64,000 nucleotides of DNA from Hymenobacter gummosus (GTDB lineage: Bacteria; Bacteroidota; Bacteroidia; Cytophagales; Hymenobacteraceae), in assembly GCF_003970915.1 (NCBI RefSeq), contig NZ_RXOF01000014.1, positions 62,001 through 126,000 of the forward strand, read 5' to 3'. A program made the position numbers and the translations under genes. Positions 1 to 8,430 of this stretch are shown here, one piece after another. The notes beneath the pieces were generated by a model. The model ran no database searches. It saw only the letters and a list, made by a program, of their open reading frames with translations, and was not told where the DNA came from. Within the stretch, counting starts at the first letter, position 1, and each line of letters begins with the position of its first letter.

Positions 1-542
1 GCCACCCCGCCACCCACGAGCACCTGCCCGGCGTACGCGTGGCGTCCGGCTCCTTGGGCCAGGGCCTGAGCGTGGCCACCGGCGCGGCCCAGGCCAAGAA
101 GCTCAACGGCGACGACCGCACCGTGTTCGTGCTGATGGGCGACGGGGAGCTGCAGGAAGGCCAGGTGTGGGAAGCGGCCATGTACGCCCCGCACCATAAA
201 GTCGACAACCTGATTGCCGTGGTGGACCGCAACGGCCAGCAGATTGACGGCCCGACCGAGAAAATCGGCGGCCTGGGCGACCTGCGCGCCAAATTCGAAT
301 CCTTCAACTGGGAGGTGCTCGAAGCCAACGGCAACGACCTGGAGCAGCTGCTGCCCGCCCTGGAAGACGCCCAAGCCCGCCTCGGCAAGGGCCGGCCGGT
401 GATGATTCTGATGGACACCCAGATGGGCTTCGGCGTGGACTACATGATGGGCAGCCACAAGTGGCACGGCGTGGCCCCGAACGACGAGCAGCTGGAAAAA
501 GCCCTGCAGCAGCTCATCGTGGAAAAGGCGGCGGACTACTAG
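1..542 (+). CDS. Transketolase, N-terminal (TPP-binding) subunit, 3' part only
   Basis: The gene enters from the left edge in frame 3, so its start is outside the window. The protein shows the thiamine-diphosphate motif GDGELQEGQ followed by VDRNGQQ, typical of the first half of transketolase. Many bacteria split transketolase into an N-terminal TPP-binding subunit and a C-terminal pyrimidine-binding subunit that act together in the non-oxidative pentose phosphate pathway. The partner subunit lies at 3092-4048, so the two halves are separated by two unrelated genes. The end near DTQMGFGVDYMMGSHKWHG matches the usual end of this subunit. Function is clear from sequence; only the 5' end is missing. 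Confidence 0.93.
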   Translation, partial: HPATHEHLPGVRVASGSLGQGLSVATGAAQAKKLNGDDRTVFVLMGDGELQEGQVWEAAMYAPHHKVDNLIAVVDRNGQQIDGPTEKIGGLGDLRAKFESFNWEVLEANGNDLEQLLPALEDAQARLGKGRPVMILMDTQMGFGVDYMMGSHKWHGVAPNDEQLEKALQQLIVEKAADY

Positions 543-558
543 CAGTTCGGTCTTAACA

Positions 559-686
559 GAACGCCATTCCGAGCTTGTCGAGGAATCTCGCGTGCTGACA
601 CCAGATAGTAAAATCGTTATCCAACGAAAGAATTGCTGGCTAGCATCAGCACGCGAGATGTCTCGACTTCGCTCGACATGACGTTC
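559..686. repeat. Imperfect inverted-repeat element
   Basis: The left arm (about 560-599) and right arm (about 646-686) are imperfect reverse complements sharing the core ATCTCGCGTGCTGA. A sequence with the same ATCTCGCGTGCTGA core occurs near 49222-49250, so this looks like a dispersed palindromic intergenic element rather than a gene-specific signal. Confidence 0.6.
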
Positions 687-731
687 AAGTAAACCTTTCC
701 AAACTTCTCCCCTGCCTGCTGACGTCAGGCT

Positions 732-757
732 CCCCCTCTCCTTTTTCGGAGAGGGGG
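732..757. terminator. GC-rich hairpin between transketolase half and vWA gene
   Basis: Ten-base arms CCCCCTCTCC and GGAGAGGGGG flank a TTTTTC loop. It lies 20 bases before the vWA start, so it may end upstream transcription or sit in the leader. No clear U-tract follows. Confidence 0.45.
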
Positions 758-777
758 CCGGGGGGTGAGGCGCCCCG

Positions 778-2184
778 ATGGCACGACTCGCACGCACGTT
801 CTGGCTTCTGCTGCTAACCACGCTGGTGGTGGCCGGGCCGCTGCGTGCCCAGCAGGGTGCCCCCAGCAGCCAGCCCAAGACCACGCGCATCCTCTTCGTG
901 CTCGATGCTTCGGGCTCGATGAACGCGCCCTGGGAGGGGCAGCCGCGCTGGAACGTGGCCAAGGCCCTGCTGGCCAAGATGGTCGACTCGCTCAACGCCT
1001 ATCCCAACCTGGAGCTGGCGTTGCGCGCCTACGGCCATCAGCACCCCAGCACCGAAAACAACTGCGAGGACTCGCGACTGGAAGTGCCCTTCGCGGGCAA
1101 GAACGCCGGGGCCATCAAGCAGCGGCTGCAGGAGCTCAAGCCCCAGGGCAACACCCCGATTACCTATGCCTTGCTGCAGTCGGCCCAGGACTTTCCGGCT
1201 GACCGCAACGCGCGCAACGTGCTCATTCTGATAACGGACGGGCTCGAATCGTGCAAGGGCGACCCGTGCGCCACGGCCCTGGCGCTGCAGCGCAAGCGGG
1301 TGTTTCTGAAGCCTTTCGTCATCGGCATCGGGGCGGAGCGGGAGTTCGGGGAGCAGCTCAAGTGCCTGGGCCAGTACTACAACGCGGCCGACGTAAAGAC
1401 CTTCCGCAGCATCCTGGGCGACGTCATTGCCCAGACGCTGGCCAAGACGACGGTGGCGGTGAACCTCACCGACGAGACGGGCCGGCCGGTGGAGTCGAAC
1501 GTGAACCTGACCTTCATCAACAACGTGACCGAGCAGCCGGAGTACAACTACGTGCACTACCGCGACGCCAAGGGCCAGCCCGACGTGCTCGACATCGACG
1601 CGCTGCAGAGTTACGATTTGGTCATCAACACGGTGCCGCCGGTGCGCCAGCCGAACCTGGTTATCCGGCCCGGCAAGGCCAACGTGCTGACCTACAAGAC
1701 CCCGCAGGGCACCCTGAACCTGCAGAACCCGCCGCTGACGCCCAACCCCTACGGCACGGTGCAGGCGGTGGTGCGGGCCCAGGCCTCGCCGGCCACGGTG
1801 CTGGCCCGCGGCTTCGGCACGAAGCAGAAGCTGCTGGCCGGCAACTACGAGGTGGAAATCCTCACGCTGCCGCGCATTATCCGGCGCATCAGCGTGAAGC
1901 AGGGCCAGGAAACCACCGTTACCTACGACGCGCCCGGCACGCTGAACATCATCAGCGACCTGAAAGGCTACGGCAGCATCTACCGCCTCAACCAGGACGA
2001 CTCGCAAACCTGGGTGTACGATTTGCCGCCCGGCGGCTCGTCGAAAGTCAATCTGCCCATGCAGCCCGGCGTTTACCGCCTGGTGTACCGCACCAGCAAC
2101 GCCACCGGCAGCCGCTTCACCGACACGCGCACCTTCACCATCCGCAGCGGGCAAACCACTTCGGTCAGCATCTTCGGCAAATGA
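778..2184 (+). CDS. Secreted vWA-domain protein
   Basis: The 468-residue protein begins with a signal peptide (residues 1-25, ending in LRAQ). A von Willebrand factor A domain follows, with the MIDAS motif DASGSM near residue 43 and the strand LILITDGLES near 143. The C-terminal half (about 220-468) is beta-rich with no family I recognise. Such proteins bind metal ions and ligands in the periplasm or at the surface. Its stop overlaps the next start (ATGA at 2181-2184), so the two genes are translationally coupled. It sits between the two halves of transketolase, which gives no hint of its substrate. Confidence 0.85.
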   Translation: MARLARTFWLLLLTTLVVAGPLRAQQGAPSSQPKTTRILFVLDASGSMNAPWEGQPRWNVAKALLAKMVDSLNAYPNLELALRAYGHQHPSTENNCEDSRLEVPFAGKNAGAIKQRLQELKPQGNTPITYALLQSAQDFPADRNARNVLILITDGLESCKGDPCATALALQRKRVFLKPFVIGIGAEREFGEQLKCLGQYYNAADVKTFRSILGDVIAQTLAKTTVAVNLTDETGRPVESNVNLTFINNVTEQPEYNYVHYRDAKGQPDVLDIDALQSYDLVINTVPPVRQPNLVIRPGKANVLTYKTPQGTLNLQNPPLTPNPYGTVQAVVRAQASPATVLARGFGTKQKLLAGNYEVEILTLPRIIRRISVKQGQETTVTYDAPGTLNIISDLKGYGSIYRLNQDDSQTWVYDLPPGGSSKVNLPMQPGVYRLVYRTSNATGSRFTDTRTFTIRSGQTTSVSIFGK

Positions 2185-3014
2185 GGAACGAACAGTTGAA
2201 GGAGCCGCTTGGTGAGGTGCCTGGCTCAGCCGGGCCTGCGGAGGCAGTGGTTGACCAAGCCGCAAGCCGCAAAACCAGCCTGCTGAACGCCTATCAGCGG
2301 GACGGTTTTGCCGTGACGGAGCCGCTGTACTCGGCCGCCGAAATCCAGGCCATGCTGGCCGTACTGGAACAGGCCGGCAGCGGCTCCGGCAACTTCCGCC
2401 GCACGGCCGAGCTGTTTGCCATCCGCAACCTGCTCACCGAGTTACCCGCCCTGCGCCCGCTGATCTGGAACGAGCGGTTCACCGGGCTGCTGAATCAGCT
2501 GCTGCCCGCGCCGCAGTACCTGATCAAAGCCATCTACTTCGACAAGCCCGCGGGCTCGAACTGGGTGGTGGCCTGGCACCAGGATCTGATGGTGGCCGTG
2601 GACCGGCGGGCCGAGTTGCCCGGCTTCGGCCCCTGGAAGGTGAAGCCCGAGGGCGTGACGGTGCAGCCGCCGCGCGAGTACCTCGCCAGCATTTGCACCC
2701 TGCGCATCCATCTCGACGCCTGCGACGCCGGCAACGGGGCCCTGCGCGTAGTGCCCGGCTCCCACCGGCAGGGCGTCATTGCGGCCGCCGACATTGCTGA
2801 TTTCACCCCGGCCGCTACGTTCTGCCCGGTGCCGGCCGGCGCGGTGATGCTGATGAAGCCGCTGACCCTGCACGCCTCCCACCGCAGCACGGATGAGCGG
2901 CCGCGGCGGGTGATTCACCTTGAATTTTCGTCCCAAACCTTGCCCGGCGGTCTGCGCTGGCGCGAGGCTGCGACCTTACTTAATGATGCTGAACCGGTTC
3001 ATTCGACGAGCTGA
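2181..3014 (+). CDS. Phytanoyl-CoA dioxygenase (PhyH) family protein
   Basis: This 277-residue Fe(II)/2-oxoglutarate oxygenase-like protein has the metal motif H-x-D in AWHQDLMVAV and a distal histidine followed by arginine in LHASHRSTDERPRRVIH. Those residues are the iron and 2OG ligands of the PhyH family. The start at 2181 overlaps the vWA stop by four bases; a longer reading frame upstream is only the shadow of the vWA gene. PhyH relatives hydroxylate many small molecules, so the substrate cannot be read from sequence. Confidence 0.85.
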   Translation: MRNEQLKEPLGEVPGSAGPAEAVVDQAASRKTSLLNAYQRDGFAVTEPLYSAAEIQAMLAVLEQAGSGSGNFRRTAELFAIRNLLTELPALRPLIWNERFTGLLNQLLPAPQYLIKAIYFDKPAGSNWVVAWHQDLMVAVDRRAELPGFGPWKVKPEGVTVQPPREYLASICTLRIHLDACDAGNGALRVVPGSHRQGVIAAADIADFTPAATFCPVPAGAVMLMKPLTLHASHRSTDERPRRVIHLEFSSQTLPGGLRWREAATLLNDAEPVHSTS

Positions 3015-3091
3015 CCCAGATTTCTCGCTTCGCTCGACCTGACAACCGATTCGGCCAAGACCCTAAGAACCTAAGACCCCAAGCTCCCATA

Positions 3092-4048
3092 ATGAAAGAC
3101 TTTCCCTACACCGAGAAAAAAGACACCCGCTCGGGCTTCGGCGCCGGCCTGCACGAGCTGGGCAAAACCAACCCCAACGTGGTGGCCCTCTGCGCCGACC
3201 TCATCGGCTCCCTCAAGATGGACGCCTTCGTGAAAGACTTCCCGGAGCGCTTCTTCCAGGTGGGCATTGCCGAGGCCAACATGATGGGCCTGGCCGCCGG
3301 CCTGACCATCGGCGGGAAGATTCCCTTCACCGGCACCTTCGCCAACTTTAGCACCGGCCGCGTCTACGACCAGATTCGCCAGAGCATTGCCTACTCGGGC
3401 AAGAACGTGAAAATCTGCGCCTCGCACGCCGGCGTGACCCTGGGCGAAGACGGCGCCACCCACCAGATCCTGGAGGACCTCGGGCTGATGAAGATGCTGC
3501 CGCACATGTGCGTCATCAACCCCTGCGACTACAACCAGACCAAAGCCGCCACCATTGCCATTGCCGACTACGAGGGCCCGGTGTACCTGCGCTTCGGTCG
3601 CCCCGTAGTGCCCGTGTTTACCCCCGCCGACCAGAAGTTTGAAATCGGCAAGGCCGTGATGCTGAACGAGGGCACCGACGTGAGCATCTTCGCCACCGGC
3701 CACCTGGTGTGGAAGGCCATCCTGGCCGGCCACCTGCTGGCGGAGAAGGGCATCAACGCCGAAATCATCAACATCCACACCATCAAGCCCCTGGATGTGG
3801 AAGCCGTGCTGACCTCGGCCCGCAAGACCCGCTGCGTGGTGACGGCCGAGGAACACCAGATGAACGGCGGCCTGGGCGACAGCATTGCCCAGCTGCTGGC
3901 CCGCGAGGAGCCGCTGCCGCTGGAAATGGTGGCCGTCAACGACTCCTTCGGCGAATCGGGCACGCCCGACGAGCTGATGGAGAAGTACGGCCTCAACGAG
4001 CAGGCCATCGTGGCCGCCGTGGAGAAAGTAATGGCCCGCCGCAAGTAA
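3092..4048 (+). CDS. Transketolase, C-terminal subunit
   Basis: The 318-residue protein is the pyrimidine-binding plus C-terminal half of a split transketolase, completing the enzyme begun at the left edge. It contains the catalytic-glutamate region (QVGIAEANMMGLAAGL near residue 52) and the C-terminal domain with VVTAEEHQMNGGLGDSI. Length and ending fit the subunit family. It is followed directly by a strong terminator. Together the two subunits interconvert pentose and glycolytic sugar phosphates. Confidence 0.93.
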   Translation: MKDFPYTEKKDTRSGFGAGLHELGKTNPNVVALCADLIGSLKMDAFVKDFPERFFQVGIAEANMMGLAAGLTIGGKIPFTGTFANFSTGRVYDQIRQSIAYSGKNVKICASHAGVTLGEDGATHQILEDLGLMKMLPHMCVINPCDYNQTKAATIAIADYEGPVYLRFGRPVVPVFTPADQKFEIGKAVMLNEGTDVSIFATGHLVWKAILAGHLLAEKGINAEIINIHTIKPLDVEAVLTSARKTRCVVTAEEHQMNGGLGDSIAQLLAREEPLPLEMVAVNDSFGESGTPDELMEKYGLNEQAIVAAVEKVMARRK

Positions 4049-4065
4049 GCGTTGGCGTACGACGT

Positions 4066-4103
4066 AAAAAGCCCCTGCAGCGGCTGGCTGCGGGGGCTTT
4101 TTT
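4066..4103 (+). terminator. Rho-independent terminator after transketolase
   Basis: AAAAAGCCCC and GGGGGCTTTTTT form a GC-rich stem with an inner GCAG/CTGC extension and a T-run, 18 bases after the stop of the transketolase C-terminal gene. Confidence 0.85.
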
Positions 4104-4236
4104 GTTCAACGGTTTACGTGTTGACGCTGCTGGGGATATGACCCATGCTTTACATGATTACAAAGGTTGATTTTGCACCTACCACCCCTACTATCGTCAA
4201 TACAATAGTAGCGTCAGTTATTGCGAATTTAGTTTA

Positions 4237-5349
4237 CTAATTTGTCACAGGCCGTTTCCTATATTCCGAATATTTAATAAGTTTTTCTCCATCGTAAAGA
4301 TAAAGATCAGTTTCTCTCGTACCTACCCAAATATTTCCATTTTTATCTTCCAGAATCGACCACACCCAGGGGTTATCTAGTCCATCTTTCCTCGTAAAGC
4401 GAGTAAATGTTCTACCATCGTAACGGCTTAGGCCGTCAGCTCCACCAAACCAAATGTTGCCCTTTCTGTCTTCTATAATCCGGGTAACTTCGCCGGGCAT
4501 GCCATCTTCTTTTGAAAAGCTTATAAATGATTTACCATCATACTGGTATGCCCCACCCCAATTGCTGAACCAGATATTTCCGTTTCTGTCTTGCAATTGA
4601 GGCCATCCCCAATTATGAGCTTTTGGCGTTGGACCGTCTTGAAATAAATCGACTGGCTTGAGTATTGTTATGGCTTTTCCATCGTAGCGATACACACCTT
4701 CGTTTGTTCGTCCTCCAAACCAAATGTTACCTGCCTTATCTTCAAAAATACGTTCCACCTTATCGTTAGGGGTTAAAAAGCCATTTATGGCCTCATTAAT
4801 TGGAAACAGGGTAAAGAGTTTACCATCGTAGGTGTAAACGCCATCTGCCGTCACAAACCATAGTTTTCCGCTTTTTGCTTGTATAATACCCCCCACCGCG
4901 TGCGACTGATGGCAAGGATTATTATTAGGAGGCAAGTTTTTGGGTAAAGGAATTTTGATTTCAGTAAATGTCTTACCATCGTAAAGACAAAGCCCTGCTT
5001 CAGTACCTATCCATATTTTACCATCTTTGTCTTCCAAAAGAGCAAAAATATTATTACTATTCAGCCCATCGTTCACCAAAAACCGGTTAAACGATTTTCC
5101 GTCGTATTTATAAAGACCGTTTTGTGTAGTGCCAAACCAAACGTTGCCGGCTTTGTCCTGCAAAATACATTGAACATTGCCATATTTGGGGTTACCTATG
5201 GTTTTTACCAATTTGGGATGATCTTTCGGCAAATCATTTTTATCTGGCCCGTTGCAGGCGTTGCTCAAAAACAACAGCGCCATAAAAGTCAATATTTGCC
5301 TTTGTGATAAATATTTATTCGTTACTCTAACTATCAATGATATTTTCAT
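4237..5349 (-). CDS. Two-component-regulator-propeller lipoprotein
   Basis: The 370-residue protein has a hydrophobic N-terminus ending in the lipobox-like LSNAC, so it is probably a lipoprotein. The rest is a series of Reg_prop beta-propeller blades with the recurring pattern EDKxGNIWFG...YDGKSF, about eight copies. In Bacteroidota such propellers usually form the sensor part of hybrid two-component systems, but no kinase follows here. The gene is clearly richer in A and T than its neighbours and uses AAA, GAT and TTT freely, which suggests recent transfer. Its role may be sugar or surface sensing; that is inference. Confidence 0.8.
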   Translation of the reverse strand: MKISLIVRVTNKYLSQRQILTFMALLFLSNACNGPDKNDLPKDHPKLVKTIGNPKYGNVQCILQDKAGNVWFGTTQNGLYKYDGKSFNRFLVNDGLNSNNIFALLEDKDGKIWIGTEAGLCLYDGKTFTEIKIPLPKNLPPNNNPCHQSHAVGGIIQAKSGKLWFVTADGVYTYDGKLFTLFPINEAINGFLTPNDKVERIFEDKAGNIWFGGRTNEGVYRYDGKAITILKPVDLFQDGPTPKAHNWGWPQLQDRNGNIWFSNWGGAYQYDGKSFISFSKEDGMPGEVTRIIEDRKGNIWFGGADGLSRYDGRTFTRFTRKDGLDNPWVWSILEDKNGNIWVGTRETDLYLYDGEKLIKYSEYRKRPVTN

Positions 5350-5521
5350 CTTTTTACCGGTTCGGGTGGCGCTGTGAAATGACTGCTAACGTTGAACGGC
5401 TTTGAGTTCGGTGAGGCATTTGAAGAACAATAGTTATGAATTATGCACAACAACGCGCCTAGCATACCCCTAATCTAAGGCCCCGGCGGCCCACTGCGGC
5501 GAAATGCCCGAATTTTGCCCC

Positions 5522-6265
5522 ATGCGTTTCTTTCAGTACCTGCTTGCGGGCCTGCTGGCCGCCACGGCGCTGCTGCTCAGTCCGGCCGCCCGCGCCCAGC
5601 GCCCCGATACCACCATCATCCACTACACCGGCACGCTCACCGGGGCTTTTTCGGCCGGGGGCGTGTACCGCACGCTGCTGACCACCACGCACTCGGTCAC
5701 CTTCAACCGCGGCCTGCACTTCGGCCTGCCGCTGACGGGCACCTTCATCTACGGCAAGCAGGACCGGCAGCTCAAGGAACGCGAAGCCCTCCTCAACGCC
5801 ACGCCCTACTACTGGAAGGGTCATTTCCGCGCCTACGGCCTGGGTGGCTACGAGCGCAGCAACCTACGCGGCATTGCGGACCGCTGGCAGGTGGGCGCCG
5901 GCCCGGGCTGGTCGTTTTACCGCGACTCGCTGGGCAAGCGCGAGGTGGCGCTGAGCAACCTCGTCATCCGCGAAGCCACTTACTACATCGACGGCAGTGA
6001 GCGGGTGGTAACGCGCAACTCCCTGCGCCTGAAGTTGCTGTACACCCTCAAGCAATTCACCGTCTCGACCTTTACCTTCTACCAGCCTTCCATCCCTACC
6101 ATTTCCGATTACCGCGTCAGCCAGCTGGCCACGGTGACGCTGCGCGTGACCAAGCGCCTGGCCGTGAATGCCACGAGCAACTACACCCACGAAAGCCGGG
6201 TGCTGGCCGGCAAGAACCCCGACAACTACAACCTGACGGTGGGCTTCAGCTACGCCACCCCGTAG
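5522..6265 (+). CDS. DUF481-like outer-membrane protein
   Basis: The 247-residue protein starts with a signal peptide (to about residue 26, ending PAARAQ). The mature part is beta-strand rich and aromatic, with features of the DUF481 family: HYTGTLTGAFSAGG, YERSNLRGIADRWQ, a GPGWSFYRD segment and a last strand ending in YATP. DUF481 proteins are predicted beta-barrel outer-membrane proteins of unknown role. The ATG at 5522 is preferred to the one at 5504 because the signal peptide starts there. Confidence 0.7.
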   Translation: MRFFQYLLAGLLAATALLLSPAARAQRPDTTIIHYTGTLTGAFSAGGVYRTLLTTTHSVTFNRGLHFGLPLTGTFIYGKQDRQLKEREALLNATPYYWKGHFRAYGLGGYERSNLRGIADRWQVGAGPGWSFYRDSLGKREVALSNLVIREATYYIDGSERVVTRNSLRLKLLYTLKQFTVSTFTFYQPSIPTISDYRVSQLATVTLRVTKRLAVNATSNYTHESRVLAGKNPDNYNLTVGFSYATP

Positions 6266-6333
6266 GCACCGCAGCACCGCCGGTCTGGCCTTCACGCGCG
6301 GCCCCTGCCCTCCGCCTTGGCACCACCCGCGCG

Positions 6334-6990
6334 TCAGCGGCGGCCTGGGGCCGGGACTTCGCGCTGGTAGTCTTCGGTTTGTTCGAGCAGGTGCATGGCG
6401 CGCAGAATTGGGTCCCATTCGGGGCCGCGAAACAGCAGCTGGAACCACCGTTGGTGGCGGTTTTCGTAGCGCACGTGCACGAACAGCCAGCCCGCGGCCA
6501 GCGCAAACAGCAGCGCCGGGATAAGCAAGCCGGCCAGCTGCAGCGGGGATGCCTCGCGCAGCAGCCGCTCCGTCCAGAAAAAGGTCGCCCAGGCCGGCAG
6601 TTGCAGAAAGCCCAGGCGCACCACCCAGAGCGAAGACGTGCGCAGCCGGGCCACGCGCCGTTGCACCGCCACCACCGAGTGGCCCACGTCCACGCGCTGC
6701 ACCAGCATTAGCTGGTACAGGTACAGGCCGATCATGAGCTTGGTCAGCAGCACCTGGACGACGGCCGAAACCAGGAAAAACGGGCTGGCTACGGCCCAGA
6801 CGTGGTACAGCAGCGCATCGATGGCCACCACCCACGCCAGGCCTACGACGACGCCGAGGAGCTTGGCGGGGCGCAGTGGCCCCAGCACGCGGGTGAGAGA
6901 CGGGCGGTCCGCCGGCCGCGGGGGCAGGGCCTGGTCGGCGGGGAAGGGGCGGGCCTGCTGCCACAGGTATTGCAGTTCATCGGGTTCCAT
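6334..6990 (-). CDS. Membrane protein downstream of an ECF sigma factor
   Basis: The 218-residue protein has about four hydrophobic segments (near residues 45-65, 70-95, 128-145 and 155-175). It lies four bases after the stop of the sigma factor at 6995-7504 and is surely in its operon. Membrane proteins encoded directly after ECF sigma genes often bind and restrain the sigma factor, but no zinc anti-sigma motif is visible. The start at 6990 fits the spacing to the sigma stop. Confidence 0.7.
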   Translation of the reverse strand: MEPDELQYLWQQARPFPADQALPPRPADRPSLTRVLGPLRPAKLLGVVVGLAWVVAIDALLYHVWAVASPFFLVSAVVQVLLTKLMIGLYLYQLMLVQRVDVGHSVVAVQRRVARLRTSSLWVVRLGFLQLPAWATFFWTERLLREASPLQLAGLLIPALLFALAAGWLFVHVRYENRHQRWFQLLFRGPEWDPILRAMHLLEQTEDYQREVPAPGRR

Positions 6991-6994
6991 AGGG

Positions 6995-7504
6995 TCAGGC
7001 GGTTTGGCGCGCAAAACGTTGGCGCAGTTGCTCTTTGATTCGACTTACTTTGGTGGCCACGTTGCTCACCGAAATGCCCAGGATGTCGGCAATGTCGGCG
7101 TGGCTCTTGTTTTCCAGGTAGAGCAGCATCAGGGCTTTGTCCAGCTCGCGCAGCTCCTCGATAAACTGCTCCAGCTGCCGCAGCTGCTGCTCCCGCTCCA
7201 GCGCCTCGGCGTCGGGGAGCTGGGGCAGCTCGGGCGGCAGGGGCACGCGGGCGGCCCGGCGGCCGGCGTGCCGGCGGTGGAAGGATATGGCCGTGTTCAG
7301 CGCCACCCGGTACACCCAGGTGGAAGCAGCGGCCCGGGCGGGGTCGTAGCGCGGCAGGGCCTGCCACAGCTGCACCAGCATTTCCTGCAGCAGATCCTGC
7401 CGGTCGTCCTCGTCGCGGCAGTACGTGCGGGCGACTTTGAACAGAATACTGCGGTGCTGCTCCAGCCAGCGCTGAAATTCCTGCTCGTCGGGAGGCGGGG
7501 CCAT
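6995..7504 (-). CDS. ECF-type RNA polymerase sigma factor
   Basis: A 169-residue sigma-70 family protein. Region 2 is seen in DRQDLLQEMLVQLWQALPRY followed by ASTWVYRVALN. Region 4 is seen as a helix-turn-helix in KSHADIADILGISVSNVAT. It has no sigma region 1 or 3, as expected for an ECF factor. The following membrane protein is probably its regulator. A second ECF sigma gene lies at 10941. Confidence 0.92.
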   Translation of the reverse strand: MAPPPDEQEFQRWLEQHRSILFKVARTYCRDEDDRQDLLQEMLVQLWQALPRYDPARAAASTWVYRVALNTAISFHRRHAGRRAARVPLPPELPQLPDAEALEREQQLRQLEQFIEELRELDKALMLLYLENKSHADIADILGISVSNVATKVSRIKEQLRQRFARQTA

Positions 7505-7715
7505 AGGCTACAGATGGGTAAACCAACCTCCATAAGAACAAGCAGGTTGGTGGGGTCTGCCCAATTATTCGCGGCCCCGGGCTCAACATCACACCCGCTG
7601 ACGGAAATAGTTGACAGCGCCCCCAACGCTGCCGGCTGGGGGCCTAAAACAAGCGTCCCCGCCCGTGCCGGCCGGGGGCCAGACGCGGACGGGGACGCTG
7701 CCGGGTGCAATTCGT

Positions 7716-8372
7716 TTACTGCTTCGAGCCGCACTCGGCGCAGAACTTCTGCTCGGGCTTCATCGTGGCGCCGCAGTTGCCGCAGAACTTGTCCTTGGCC
7801 TGCGCCTGAGCGGCCGCGTTGGGCGTGCCGCAGTTGGGGCAGAACTTCTGGCCGGGGGCCAGCTTGGTCTGGCAGCTGCTGCACTGCTGCACGCTGCCCC
7901 GGCCGAGGAAGTCGAGGTCTTTGGTGTAGTCCTGCTCGCGGGTTTTGGTGTGAATCTGCTCGCGGGCGGCCTGGCGTTGCTGGGCGGCCAGTTCCTCGTG
8001 CTCGTCGGGGGCGCAGTCTTCGCAGAGGCCGGCCTGGTGGTTCCAGCACACGTCGGGGCACACCCAGTGGCCGCAGCGGGTGCACTGCTTGAAGTGCTGC
8101 TTGCCCTCCTGCACGGCTTTTTCCAGGGCCTCGTCGTGGGCCTTGCCGCCCACGGCGCGCTGCACGTGGTAGGCGGCGTTGCCCGCGTCGTAGAAGTGGC
8201 CGCCGAACAGGCTGCCGGCAGCGCGCAGCAGCTCCCCGGCAATGCCCACGGAATTGGCCTGGAAGCGCGACATGTGGCCGTTGCGGCACTTGTCGCAGTA
8301 GAACTTGAACTGGAAGCCTTTGTCGGTGCTCAGGTCGTCGTAGTTGGCGACGAATTGGATAAGGTTGCTCAC
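7716..8372 (-). CDS. Zinc-ribbon protein with C-terminal double zinc ribbon
   Basis: A 218-residue protein rich in Cys pairs: YCDKC near residue 25, CTRCGHWVC near 92, CEDC near 113, CSSCQTKL near 161, CPNCGT near 177, CGNCG near 194 and CAECG near 210. The last part is a repeated zinc-ribbon. The only sensible start is GTG at 8372 (VSNLIQFVANYDD), just before an AT-rich gap. Its function is unknown; zinc-ribbon tails often bind nucleic acid or protein partners. Confidence 0.75.
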   Translation of the reverse strand: MSNLIQFVANYDDLSTDKGFQFKFYCDKCRNGHMSRFQANSVGIAGELLRAAGSLFGGHFYDAGNAAYHVQRAVGGKAHDEALEKAVQEGKQHFKQCTRCGHWVCPDVCWNHQAGLCEDCAPDEHEELAAQQRQAAREQIHTKTREQDYTKDLDFLGRGSVQQCSSCQTKLAPGQKFCPNCGTPNAAAQAQAKDKFCGNCGATMKPEQKFCAECGSKQ

Positions 8373-8430
8373 AGCGGGGGCGCGGTTTGGTTGGTGCGGG
8401 GTAAAAATAAGAATTGCGCCGGCCCAATAT

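Noticed and set aside
814-2265. 483-codon minus-strand frame opposite the vWA gene
   Set aside because: It is the antisense shadow of a gene with signal peptide and MIDAS motif; the translation is a low-complexity mix of Gly, Val, His and Arg. The same holds for the long antisense frames opposite the kinase, the DUF4394 protein and both rtcB genes.
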